Assembly (NCBI GenBank): GCA_036346395.1
Contig: CM070599.1
Coordinates: forward strand, 30,557,232 to 30,621,231
Direction of reading: 5' to 3'
Length of the DNA: 64,000 nucleotides
Source of the DNA: Hsuehochloa calcarea
Taxonomy: Eukaryota > Streptophyta > Magnoliopsida > Poales > Poaceae
The notes under the pieces were generated by a model. That model did not search any database and was not told the origin of the DNA. It saw nothing but the letters and a program-made list of their open reading frames with translations. Within the stretch, counting starts at the first letter, position 1. Each line of letters starts with the position of its first letter. Below are positions 11,659 to 22,683 of the stretch, piece by piece. The position numbers and the translations under genes are program-made.

Positions 11659-14600
11659 TGTGACGCCCCGTGTGATTACCCCAGGGGTAATCACACTTAG
11701 GCACACGGATTACTATTCGTCTGTCCGGTAGAACACCGCTCCGACCGAATAGTAAGCCATTATCAAAGTGCGCAGCAGAACAACAAGATGGAAAATGTTA
11801 TTTAATTACAACAGTTAACCACACAAAGCTAATGTTTTATATTACACATATTTATTACAAAAACCAAAATAAGACCAAGTCTTCCTCTTGCCTGCCACGC
11901 CTAAAGTGTCCCCTAGTCGTCCCAGGCACCAAATAAGGCGTCCGCCTCGCTCTGCTCCTCGCTGCCAGGGTCCAAGTCTGCTGCGGTCTCATCTGCACCT
12001 GCACCTGCACCTCCCTCGTCCCACTCGGGATAAATCCCAGTCGGACTAGGATCTACAAAGGAGAATACTAGCAAGGTTGAGTACAGAGTACTCAGCAAGT
12101 ATTAGTAGCAAAAGTTGCATCTCATGTCAATATCTCTGATGATTATCTCAAATTCTATCTCATGTCATTCTGAAAATAAATCATTAAATAATTGTGGCAA
12201 ATTTTATCATCAAAACACTACGGTCACTCGGAAGAAGAAAGACCCCTGGTGGTTCCCGTAGACTCCAATCCAGGAGACTGGCATGAATTCATGATTTGTA
12301 TAGCACTGCGCAGGCTTGTACCACTTAACCCATAGCTATTCTGAACTCTAAAATGAACCAGGTCCATCACATTTCCTTTGATGCGACTTCGAGTTCAGGA
12401 TACAGAACGTTTTCCAGGTTACGTGATTAATTTTTCCACCCATTACGTTCCGTCGGTGCCGAACGAATCTTCACACCGAGTTCTGGTAATGTTAGTTGGG
12501 CCGGACGCACCTTCACCCAACACCCCCTTAGCGCATATAGCGCCGCCTAACTGGGGTTTCTCAACACACTCACTCATATAACATACCCGCGTGGAAAGCA
12601 TAATCACGTAACAGGGTAGCATTTTCTGCCCGCCGAAACGGGAAAATGGTTGGCACTGATTTACGGCATCTGACCGAGTAAGAGTTTTGTTGGTCCTTAT
12701 ATTATAACCGTATGTAAAGGAGTCCCACCTCTTGCCTCATTATCATTTTCATCATTTTCTCATTTTCTTCCCGCCTGGTCTCCTTTACTACCATATAATA
12801 TTATCATCATTCCTGTCATCATTCATGTCTTTTCCATTTTCCTCTCGATCTTTTGATTTAAGTTTTTGAGAATTAAATTTTGAATGCAATACGTCTAATA
12901 CAGCAATATACGGTTTACATTTAAAATAGCTGTATTGATGTTCAAGAGGATCGCTTGCCTTCGTAGTAATAGTAGGTGTCGGTGCTGATGAGTCCGGGAT
13001 CAGTTACGCCTGTCGGCTGGAGCTCGTCTTCTGAAGCAACGCGGTAATACAAATAGAATACCGAGAAATACTTAGTGATTTTTGATGATGTTCGATAATA
13101 AATCGCTAATGCGATTTCTCTTAGTTAGCCGCTTTTAATTTTCAAATATTTTTCCCGAAACCCGAATCAGTTAGCAGTTCTTCCTAAAATCCTATTTTAA
13201 TTTTTCTATTAACCCTAATTTATTTCAAAACCTAATTAACCTACAAAAATCCTAATTATCCTAACTAATCATCCAACACCCTAATTAACCTAATTACTAA
13301 AATACCTAAAAACCCTAACCCTAACCCTAATTACCAAATTACCTAACTACCCTCCTCTATCCTATTCCCTACCCCTACCGCTTTTCCTCCCCGTCTTTTC
13401 CTCCTTCCCCGTCTTCCTCTCTCGGTCTCCCGACTCTTCTTCTCCCGGCGCCTCTTCCTCGCGCGCTCGCGACGCGCCTCTCATGGGCCGGCCGCTTCCT
13501 CACGCGTCTCACTCGCTGGCCTCTCGGCTCCTCGGCGGCCGAGGAAGGCTGCGCCTGCCGCGCTTACTCACCCGGCCCGCTGTTGCGCTGCGGTCGCTCC
13601 TCATGTGAGCTCCCCGCGGCCTGGGTGCCGCCTGTCTCCACTCGCACCGATCCGCCGCGCCGGTTTTCTCCCATGGCTTCACGGTTCACACCCCCTTCCG
13701 CTCTCTCTCTCTCCCTACTACGCCCGACTCATTTGCTCCTTCGGGTTCGGCCGGCCCGGCCTCCCGGCCGCCGGCCGCTCTGGACTCAGGCCCGCCGCCT
13801 CTCACACGCCCTGACCTACTCATGGTGCCCTGGGCCCGGTCCATGACCCGATTGGTTTTTGCTTTACTAAATTTGCTAGGGTTGCTTTCTTTAGCCGATT
13901 TGGTTGATGCTAATGCTTATATTAATTGGATGCATGCTCATATTGATGGATTGGGTGAATCGGCCAAGGCTGGGGGTTGCTGGTGGGGTTCGGCCGTGCT
14001 GGGGTTGATGGGGGTGGTTCGGCTATGGCTGGTAATACTCATCTCCTTCTCTACTCCCTGGTCCCTTGCTCTGTGATGAGGATGGATGGCTTCCTAATGA
14101 TGGTACTGGGATTGGGTTGCACCTTTGAATGATGCTCATGAGGTGCTGTGCATACTACTGGGTGTTGGTCTTTACCTCTTACTGAAGTCTGGGTTGGGAG
14201 GGGGATGGTAGTGCCGGCTTGCTGGTGCTCTCCTGGCTTCCTGGCTGTCTGCTGGTGGCTTCCTTCTTGCTCCCTGGTGCCGGCCTCTTGCTCCTGTGTT
14301 CTTGCTCCTTCTGCTGGGCAGAACTGGGAGGAGAATGCACTGGGAAGGCTCTTGAGTGCTGGCTTGGAATGGGGGATGGGTTCGGAGAATGAACTCGGGC
14401 CGGGCTTTCTTTGGTGTTCTTCGCTCTTGCTTTGTGCTGGGTGCAATGGCTGGGGGGAATGTATGGTGGCTGTGCTGGGCAGAGGGTTTGGCCAGGGGGA
14501 TTGTATTGGGCTGAGGAGTGCACTCGACTGTTCTTATCTCTGGTCAGGCAAATTGTTTTCACCATGCTCTGCTCATTTTTACTTTTACCTGTTCTTATCC

Positions 14601-15405
14601 TTATGTCGGTTGCATCGTGGGCTCAAAATGGGGGAAGTGTGGCTTCATGTGGCTGATTATTGGCCACTATTCTTTTGTGCTTTCTGTGGGGTTTTTGCCG
14701 AATGATTTGAGCTGAGGCAATCTGGTATTCGTAGGTGTTGGATATGAAAATGCCGAATGATGAAACCTACGGTAATAAGACGGCGCCGATCGCTTAGGTT
14801 GGGTTTAGGTATCGATATCCAGGTGCCAGCTGATTTGGTTTAGCCTCGGTGACTTGAGAATCAAGCTGCCGGTTAAACCAGTCGCTTTGGGTAGCCTCGA
14901 TACTCACGGTGCCACTAACCTAGGTTGTTCGGGAACCGCGGTGATTCCTACGTATTCGACTGCAAACTACTCGATTTTAACTCTATGCTATGGTTTTCTC
15001 TTTGCGGATGGTCTTATGTTTGGTTGACTGAAAATGGAGCTGGTAGTGGTACTTCGGATCGAGTCGAGGAAGGCAGTTCGATTGGACGGGGATGGATGAT
15101 CAACACTCCAAGGAAGGCTTCAGCGATATGCAATGCAAGATCATTGTTTATTCATTTTGTAATGAACTCAAAGTTGTAATTATGATTCGATCTGTTGTAA
15201 TACATTCTTTTGATTATACGATGTAAATCTGTACTTTGATTTGTTGTAACAATATTCCTGTAAACAATTATGGAATTGAATTGTACCATCGTTATGACAA
15301 GCGAGCTTATGTTAAACCGACTTTTAAAGAAGTGATTACTGCGATTGATTCTAATACAAGTCTTTAATTATGATTACGAGATTCTAATTTTGTCGGGTTC
15401 TTACA
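11659..15405 (-). repeat. 3' LTR of the chromovirus
   Basis: A 3747-bp repeat, nearly collinear with 24965-28689, differing by scattered substitutions and many small indels, especially in GC-rich runs (13440-13850). It contains three CCCTAA hexamers at 13313-13330. Open frames inside (13583-15179) are shared with the other LTR at the nucleotide level but broken differently, and do not look coding. Confidence 0.93.
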
Positions 15406-15418
15406 TCCTCCCCCTCTT
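15406..15418 (-). other. Polypurine tract of the chromovirus
   Basis: Minus strand AAGAGGGGGAGGA lies directly upstream of the LTR start TGTAAGAACC. This is the plus-strand DNA priming site and fixes the element's orientation. Confidence 0.85.
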
Positions 15419-15448
15419 GGAAACAATTTCGCCCCCGAAATTAAAAGC

Positions 15449-15610
15449 TCACTTGAATAAGTTGGGATAGGCTTCACGCAGTTCTTCCTCCTTTTCCCAG
15501 GTGGCTTCTCGTGCTGAATGATTCTTCCAGAGTACCTTCTGTAAACGGATCATCCTATTTCTTAACCGCGGTCTTAGTTGCTAGAATCTTTCTTGGGCGT
15601 TCTTCATATG
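15449..15610 (-). pseudogene. Degenerate chromodomain at the end of pol
   Basis: Reading on past the integrase ORF, one frame gives LTYEERPRKIL and, after a shift, another gives RLQKVLWKNHS...EATWEKEEEL...YPNLF, then a stop at 15449-15451. This is the typical chromodomain tail of plant chromoviruses, which targets integration to marked chromatin. The frame change means it cannot be translated as one piece here. Confidence 0.7.
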
Positions 15611-16477
15611 TCAAGTCATCTTGAAGGGAATGTCGAGATTGGTTAGATGATGTGAGGTTCTCTTAGACACTTTCGAGTTGGGAGACATGAAATACGTCAT
15701 GAATCCGCGATAGGAAAGGTGTAGTTCTAGTTTATACGCTAGATTACCTTTGCGTTCTAGAATCGAAAAGGTCCAACATACCGTGGACTCGTTTCCTTTA
15801 ACCCAACCGCGTATTCCACGCATAGGTGATACCTTGAGATATACGTAATCACCAATTTCAAACTGAAGGTCCTTTCTATGTTTATCCGCATAGCTCTTTT
15901 GCCTACTCTGGGCAATCTCCAGACGTTCTCGAATTAATTTAATCTTCTCATCATTTTCCCGTATCAGTTCAGGTCCTAGTAGTGGTCGCTCTCCGACCTC
16001 ATACCAACAAATAGGTGACCTACACTTTCGACCGTAAAGAGCTTCATATGGGGCCATTTGAATGCTAGACTGATAGCTATTATTGTATGCAAATTCTGCT
16101 AAGGCTAGGTATTTCTCCCACGATTCTCCGAGAGTTAATACACACGCCCTTAGCATATCCTCTAAGATTTGATTTGCTCGCTCAGTCTGCCCATCCGTTT
16201 GTGGATGATAAGCCGTGCTAAAATTAAGAGTGGTGCCCAACGCAGTGTGTAGGCTCTTCCAAAAACCAGAGGTGAACACTGATCCTCTATCTGAGGTGAT
16301 AGTTTTTGGTACACCATGCAGGGTAACTACTCTCTCTATATAAAGTTCAGCAAGCTTATTTATGGAGTACTTCTGGTTGGTGGCAATGAAGTGAGCTGAT
16401 TTGGTAAGGCGGTCCACTATAACCCAAATGGCATCCTTCTTTTTAACTGTGAGAGGAAGACCTGTTATAAAATCCAT
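15611..16477 (-). pseudogene. Chromovirus integrase core and C-terminal part
   Basis: A 288-aa frame starting at the junction with the nested LTR. The catalytic triad of retroviral-type integrases is visible: D in MDFITGLP, D in SDRGSVFTSGFW and E in TDGQTERANQILEDML. The C-terminal GDYVYLKVSPMRG motif follows, after which the frame becomes irregular. The N-terminal zinc-binding part is on the other side of the insertion at 19107-19300. The split makes the enzyme non-functional. Confidence 0.9.
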
Positions 16478-17249
16478 ATGTAAGATCGAGGTGGCCGACT
16501 AGAGGGGGGTGAATAGGCGGTTTTAAAAATCTATCGCGCTAAACCAATATATAAATGCGGAAGCTAATATCGAATTGGTTTTGCACAATTAAAACCTAAA
16601 ACAACTAGGCTCAACTAAGTGCACCGACAATATGAACACAATACAATATGAGCAATCATACAAGATATATAAGCAATTAAAGCAAGAATGTAAATAGCTC
16701 AAAGTAAAGCACAAGTAAAAACAAGATGAACACAATTATGTTTTACCGTGGTGTTCGGAGACTTGCCGGTCTCCCCTAATCCACGTTGAGGTAAGCCCAA
16801 CCCGCGTTGGACCGGCTCCTCAAATGAGCGCACACCTCCGAGGTAAGTCCAACACTTGGACCGGTTCCAAACCAACCAACACCTCGCTCAACTATGGTTG
16901 CTCTTCCTCCACTCCGAGATGGCGAGCACCAAACCACTCACAACCGTCGGGCCTTCTCACAAGCTTCTTGAGAAGGTCACCGAGCACGACGCCTCCACGC
17001 CGCCTAGGTGTCGGCAAACACCAAGAGTAACAATCGAACTTTCACTTGAACTAATCAAGTGTCAACGCTCACGTGGATACACAATCCACTACCTAAGGCA
17101 ACACATGCACTTAGGGTTTACTCTCTAATCTCACCAAGTGCAACACATGCACAAAAGAGAATAGAGGTTTGCTCTTAGCTCAAGAGGCTCACAAAGAGTT
17201 CACAATAGTTCTAAGCAACTTCGGCAATCTCCCACAACCGCCAAGGTGG

Positions 17250-17259
17250 CTATATATAG
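17250..17259 (-). promoter_or_regulatory. TATA box of the solo LTR
   Basis: Minus strand GCTATATATAGCC. It sits about 55 bp downstream (minus sense) of the palindrome array and would be the core promoter of the retrotransposon. Confidence 0.55.
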
Positions 17260-17312
17260 CCCACACACAAAAACTAGCCGTTGGGAGACAAATCCTCAAA
17301 AATCGTGGAAAT

Positions 17313-17696
17313 CGGAAGTTCCGCCGTACAAAGGCGGAACTACCGCAGAGAGAGAAAAGGCACCGCAACGGCTATGTCGACGAGAAACTAGCCGCTTGAT
17401 TTTTAGTCCGAACTACCGCCAACTAAACATCGGAAGTTCGATTCTTCGAAGTTCCGCTCAACACATAGCGGAACTACCGCACCTCAAGTTTGGCTAAGTC
17501 CCCAAAATGGTGCTTCTCGAAAACCAACCGCGGATTTGAGCATCCGATAAATCGGAAGTTCCGCTCAATACACTCCGAACTTCCGCGACTTGGAAAATCG
17601 GCTAAGTCCCTAAACCGACCGCTCTCGGAAAAATCAAGCCGCGGAAAATCGGATCGTCGGTGCGGAACTTCCGCCGTTAAACTACCGGAACTTCCG
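17313..17696. repeat. Palindromic cis-motif array CGGAAGTTCCGC / GCGGAACTACCGC
   Basis: About ten copies of a 12-13 bp near-palindrome lie in 384 bp, in perfect (CGGAAGTTCCGC at 17313) and variant (GCGGAACTACCGC) forms. Dense palindromes just upstream of the TATA box are a known feature of Sirevirus LTRs. A role as transcription-factor sites is inference. Confidence 0.8.
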
Positions 17697-17739
17697 ATTT
17701 TCCGATGAAGTCGAAATGGCTTTTCAACAACTTCAATTG

Positions 17740-17960
17740 CAAAACACATTTGCTAATTGACAAGCCATGCCTACAAGAGTCACAAGCAAGATTCCCAACA
17801 AGTTGCAAAACACATTTGCCAACTTTTGGAATCATACCACAAGGAAAAAGGTACATGGACTTACACCATTTGCAAAACGATTTGCAAACTTAAGTCACAT
17901 GCTACAAGGGTTGAATGCATGAGCATCGGCTATTTGCAAAACACATTCGCAAATAATAGC
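17740..17960. repeat. Direct repeats TTGCAAAACACATTTGC
   Basis: Four to five imperfect copies of TGCAAAACACATTTGC, itself an imperfect inverted repeat (TTTGCAAA core), are spaced about 45-70 bp apart within the solo LTR. Confidence 0.7.
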
Positions 17961-18207
17961 TCCATGCATAGATGAGCTAGAGCAAATATAATGAGCTATC
18001 AACACATGACTAACTCAAACTACTAGTCAAGATCCCTCTTAATAGTACGGCAAACCTATACTAGTAATCCGGTCTATCAACCAAACACCGAGACCGGTAA
18101 AAGACTAGGAACACATCCTTAGCCCTAGCTAGTCATACCTTTGCCTTGCATCTTCTTGAAGATTGATGACGCACATCAACACTTCAAGTCCGGGTCCTTG
18201 ACTTTGA

Positions 18208-18443
18208 CAATCATCAACTCATGATGATTTCTTCACTTCGGGATCTTGTCTTGAACATCATCAACACATGATGATTTCTCCATCCCGAGTCTTCACATGC
18301 ATCAACACATGATGGGTCTTCTCTTGTCTTGATGATCAACTCATGATCATCTCTTCTTGATAAGCATCAACTCATGATGCATCATTTACACCAAGCTCTT
18401 GACTTGATGATCAACTCATGATCATCCCAAGTCTTCATCATCC
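18208..18443. repeat. Hairpin-forming repeats ATGATcaactcATGATCAT
   Basis: Six spaced copies of a short inverted repeat (TCATCAactcATGATGA and GATGATcaactcATGATCATC variants). Each could form a small stem-loop. They belong to the solo LTR. Confidence 0.75.
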
Positions 18444-18629
18444 TGGAACATAACCTATATATCCAACTCATGGAAAATGTTAGTTCCACAATGTGATCAT
18501 CACTAATTACCACACCATACCATTAACTCATAATGGTGGGACAAGATACCTCAATCTTTCCCTCTTTGGTAATTGATGATAACCACTTAAATTCTCATAA
18601 ATTTAATGAAGATAAATGAGAGAACAATT

Positions 18630-18745
18630 GAGTATATATAAACTACACAAGTTATATATACTCTAACATGAGTATACAAGAACTACACAAGTTCTATATA
18701 CTCATGACATGAGTATATACGAACTACACAAGTGTTGTATACTCA
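18630..18745. repeat. Three tandem units GAGTATATA...ACTACACAAGT...TATACTC
   Basis: Three units of about 45 bp, each an imperfect inverted repeat bounded by GAGTATA and TATACTC around ACTACACAAGT. They lie in the solo LTR. Confidence 0.75.
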
Positions 18746-19106
18746 AAGGTTTTGTTTCAACGTAAAGATCCCAATATATGTGGAAAATGGAATATGGATC
18801 AATACTAATGAAACCACAAAGTATAGGATAAAACTCCCCCTAAATGTGTGCATACACAAATGTGTAATAAGGTCATATGCACATATTCAATTTTAACTTA
18901 AGGTTGAGTTCAATCCTATATTTTGGATCCGAGAAATGCAACATTATATAAATTGAGATGTCGATTGCATACCTCGATGTGTTTCACCTTTATCTCCAAA
19001 TGAGACTACATAAAGATAATACTTGATAAAAGAGTTAGTCTCATATTTGGGTTTGTCATTAATCACCAAAACAATCCATTAACTCATAATGGCGGGTCTA
19101 GATCTT

Positions 19107-19895
19107 TCAACAGATATCTTCCCACTTCCACTCAGGTATTTCCAATGGTTTTAATAATCCCGAGGGACGTTGGTGTTCAGCTTTGACTTTTTGGCAGGTG
19201 TCACAATGGCTAACGTATTCGGCTATGGTTCTTTTCATGCTTGGCCACCAAAAATTTTCCTTCAAATCCTGGTACATCTTCGTGTTGCCTGGATGTATAG
19301 TGTATGGAGTATCATGGGCTTCACGTAGAATAGTCTCTTTAATTTGGGGATGGTCGGGGACGCAGATTCTTGCTTGCCGCCATAAAATTCCGGAGTCATC
19401 TACACGGAACTCAGATGATTGATCTGATTTGATTCGCTGGATTTCTTCTATGATGAATGGATCTGAGAGTTGATGTTCTTGGATTTGATCACGAAGGGTA
19501 GGATGGAATACCATTGCAGCAATGGTGGCTTCGGAGGTAACAGTTTTTATTTCTATTCTCATTTGGGCCAGAGCTTGAATTAAGTCTGGTGTGTGACTTT
19601 CAGCAGAAAGATAATGACATTGGGATTTTCTACTGAGGGCATCGGCTACCACGTTTGCTTTGCCCGGATGGTAATTTATGGTTAGGTCATAATCCTTGAT
19701 TAATTCTAACCATCTCCTTTGCCTCATATTCAATTCTTTTTGGGTAAAGATGTATTTGAGGCTTTTATGATCACTGTACAAGGTACACTTGGATCCATAC
19801 AAGTAGTGTCTCCAGATTTTTAAGGCAAACACTACCGCTCCCAATTCTAAATCATGAGTGGGATAGTTCATCTCGTGGGGCCTCGCTTGTCTCAA
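19107..19895 (-). pseudogene. Chromovirus RNase H C-terminus and integrase zinc domain
   Basis: This 262-residue frame continues pol after a one-base frameshift at about 19893 (just after the VIAYA end of the main ORF). It shows the RNase H tail [17 protein letters not shown], the linker, and the integrase HHCC zinc-binding region ending [18 protein letters not shown]. It stops at the border of the nested solo LTR. Its first codon is not an ATG; it is an internal piece of pol, not a separate gene. Confidence 0.88.
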
Positions 19896-22513
19896 GCATA
19901 TGCGATGACTTTCTCATCTTGCATTAATACACATCCCAATCCATACTTCGAAGCATCGCAATAAACCACATAGTCAATTCCTTCCTTGGGTAGGGAAAGG
20001 ACTGGTGCAGTGGTTAAGCGCTGCTTTAGCTCTTGGAAACTCTTTTCACACATTTCTGTCCAAACAAAGTTGGCATCTTTCTTCAGGAGTTTTGTAAGGG
20101 GAGATGTGATTTGAGAGAACCCCTTTATGAATCGTCGGTAATATCCCGCGAATCCAAGGAAACTTCGGATCCCGGTGGTATTTGTGGGACGTTTCCATGA
20201 GGTAACTGTTTCAATTTTGGAAGGGTCCACTTCGATTCCTCTTCCAGAAATGATGTGTCCCAGAAAAGCTACTTGGTCTAGCCAAAATTCGCATTTACTG
20301 AATTTGGCATAAAGCTGGTTTTCACGGAGAATCTCCAGAGTAATAGTGAGGTGTTGCAAATGCTCTTCCTCACTTTTGGAATAGACAAGGATGTCATCTA
20401 TGAAGACAACGATGAATTTGTCCAAATATTGCATGAACAGTTTATTCATCAGATTCATGAATACGGCCGGCGCATTAGTCATCCCGAATGGAACAACGGT
20501 GTATTCATGATGCCCATACCGTGATACAAAAGCAGTCTTCTCAATGTCACTAGGATTAACTCTGATCTGGTGGTACCCAGATCTTAAGTCAATTTTTGAA
20601 AATACCTTCGCCCCTTTCAACTGGTCAAATAGATCGTCAATTCGGGGTAGCGGGTATTTATTCTTTATAGTGACATTGTTTAGCTCCCGGTAGTCTGTAC
20701 ACAATCTTAATCCTCCGTCTTTCTTCTTTGCAAAGAGGACTGGAGCTCCCCAGGGGGATGTACTTTCTTTGATAAACCCTTTTGCCTCCAATTCATCCAG
20801 TTGCTTCTTCAGTTCTATTAATTCCTTTGCATTCATTCGATAGGGCCTTTTTGATATTGGCGCCGTTCCCGGGATTAGATTGATAGTAAAGTCGACCTCT
20901 CTAACTGGTGGCATACCCGGCAGCTCTTCGGGGAATACGTCAGGGAAGTCTTTCACTATTGGTATGTGCTCTGGTTCTTTCAATTGAAGATTTGCTAGGC
21001 TGGAATTAAGTGGTTTTTGTTTGCTTCTTGCCCCAATGTACTGGAGTCGGGTCCCGTCGGGCTTTCTAATGGACGCCTGCTTGGTTTCACAGTCTATGTT
21101 TACCCCATAGGAGGATAACCAATCCATACCCAGGATTACTTCTAATCCACTCAGGTTAATGACAAGGAGATTTGCTAGAAACTTAGTGTTATGGATTACA
21201 ATAGCCTGACCTTTTCTGATTAATGTTACTTCTAGCGTCCCGGCAGGTGTACTAACCCCCATTGGTTTTTCCAAAAGTTCAGAGGTTAGTTTGTGATCTA
21301 CTAAAAACTGGTGAGAAATAAAAGAGTGAGTTGCTCCAGGGTCGAAAAGAACAATACCCATAGCAGGTGGAATCAAAAGCTTACCGGTGATCACATCTGT
21401 GGCTTCTCCAACCTGTTCGGCTGTCACATGAGTCAGACGGGCAGGTCCTCTTCCAACTGCTCCTGCGGCATTTTGGTTGACATTCCTGGGTTGATTCATG
21501 CGGTGGACTTGAGGTGGTGCAGCTGCAGGAAATCTGGGTGCAATTGCAGGCTGTGGTGGAGTCCCAAATGTTCTCTGTGGGTGAGGACAATCAACCCTTC
21601 GATGTCCATGCTTCCCACAATTGAAACATGCTCCTGTGCCGGTCATACAGGACTTTGTTGGATGGTTTCCCCCACACTTGGCACACCGCAGTGCTGCCAC
21701 TACTGGTTGTCTTGGAGTTGTCGGCCTTTGCACAGATGGATTGAAGGGTCTAGGCCCAGGGGGTCCAAATCTAGGTGGTGGTTGTTGCTGCTGATAAGGA
21801 CGGGGCCTTCGAAGATTTTGTGGACGAGGGTCAAGCTTAGCCTTCTTTCTCCTTTCTTCTGTCAAATTGGAATGTTCATTCTCCAAGATGATGGCCCGAT
21901 TGACTAAATCCTGAAATTCAGTTATCTTATGGATAGATAAAAGCATTTTCAGGTAAGGTTGCATTCCATCCAAGAATTTCTCAATTTTCTTTTCCTCTGT
22001 GTCGACATCAGCTGGAGCATAACGGGAAAGGTCATTGAATTGACTTAGATATTCAATCATCTTTTTCCCGCCTTGATTGAGGGCTCGAAACTCCCTCTTC
22101 TTGATTTCCATCCTTCCAGTAGGCACGTGGGTTTCGGTGAAGCGTAGCTTAAATTCTGCCCAATTGATGGGTTGCTCGCTCACACGATTTCGATTGTAGT
22201 TAAGCCACCAGGTGGCCGCAGGTCCAGTTAATTGGTGTGAAGCATACCGGACCTTTTCTACATCTGAACATCCCACTGTGTCCAACTTCTTTTCTACCTC
22301 CACCAGCCAATCATTCGCTTCCAGGGGATCGATTACCTTGGCAAATGTGGGAGGGCGAGTTTGGAGAAAATCACCCAAACTTACTCCCCTAGTTGGCTGA
22401 GCTGTGGTAGGGACTACTCTGGTTAAAAGTGCCTCCATAAATCTGTTCTGATTTTCTTGAGCTTCTTTCCTAGAGTCTTCAAGAAAGCGGAGGACATCTG
22501 CCATTCCTCCCAC
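19892..22513 (-). pseudogene. Chromovirus gag-protease-RT-RNase H polyprotein
   Basis: The largest frame of the window (873 residues). In order: retrotransposon gag domain (about 50-210), a proline/glutamine-rich linker, two zinc knuckles ([13 protein letters not shown] at 277-289, with non-standard spacing, and canonical [14 protein letters not shown] at 296-309), aspartic protease around 391 ([10 protein letters not shown], where the family usually has D-S/T-G), reverse transcriptase (about 560-760) with catalytic FIDD at 704-707, and the start of RNase H (YCDAS at 851). The true start is unclear: ATG at 22504 opens this frame, but gag-like sequence continues upstream in another frame to an ATG at 22683, implying a frameshift near 22515. 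The frame ends at a frameshift at about 19893. It is a dead copy of a once-autonomous element. Confidence 0.93.
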
Positions 22514-22683
22514 CGGGTGCGTGGTCTGGTGAGTGCTAGTGGATCAGTTCCTGGTAGTATTGAGCCTGCGGGTGGCAGTGTGGACTCGGGAGGAACTACT
22601 GGTAGATCTCCCGTGGGTACTTCAGGTAGCAAGGCTCCCAATCTCGGTTCCAAACCTGGATCTTCCTGCCCTTGACCTTTCAT
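22514..22683 (-). pseudogene. Frameshifted gag N-terminus
   Basis: A frame from ATG at 22683 reads MKGQGQEDPGLEPRLGALLP and runs as a proline-rich leader to TRPRTR, where continuity passes to the main gag frame. Composition and position suggest this is the original start of gag, separated by a single-base frameshift. Confidence 0.55.

Larger units (their letters stand above)
16479..19112 (-). mobile_element. Solo LTR, Sirevirus-like (Ty1/copia), inserted in the integrase
   Basis: On the minus strand it begins TGTTGAAAGATC and ends GATCTTACA, and removing it brings the integrase frame back together (WEDIC then MDFITG). It has no coding capacity. It carries a TATA box at 17250-17259 (minus) with an array of GGAAGTTCC-type palindromes upstream of it, the arrangement described for Sirevirus LTRs, and the CACCCCCCTCTAG tail typical of their R/U5 end. 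A clean 5-bp duplication is not recognisable at the borders, so part of a border may have been altered or it arose by unequal recombination. Confidence 0.7.

Noticed and set aside
13583..14705. Frames of 130-185 codons in the chromovirus LTRs (also 26777-27990)
   Set aside because: They lie inside LTRs, and the two LTR copies break the frames at different places, so there is no conserved protein.
14148..14705. Cysteine/tryptophan-rich 185-codon frame that looks like a secreted peptide
   Set aside because: It lies within the LTR. The partner LTR gives a differing frame, so resemblance to a cysteine-rich protein is chance.
18208..18443. CRISPR-like spaced repeats
   Set aside because: The repeats are short imperfect hairpins with varying spacing in a plant retrotransposon LTR. 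There are no cas genes and the genome is eukaryotic.
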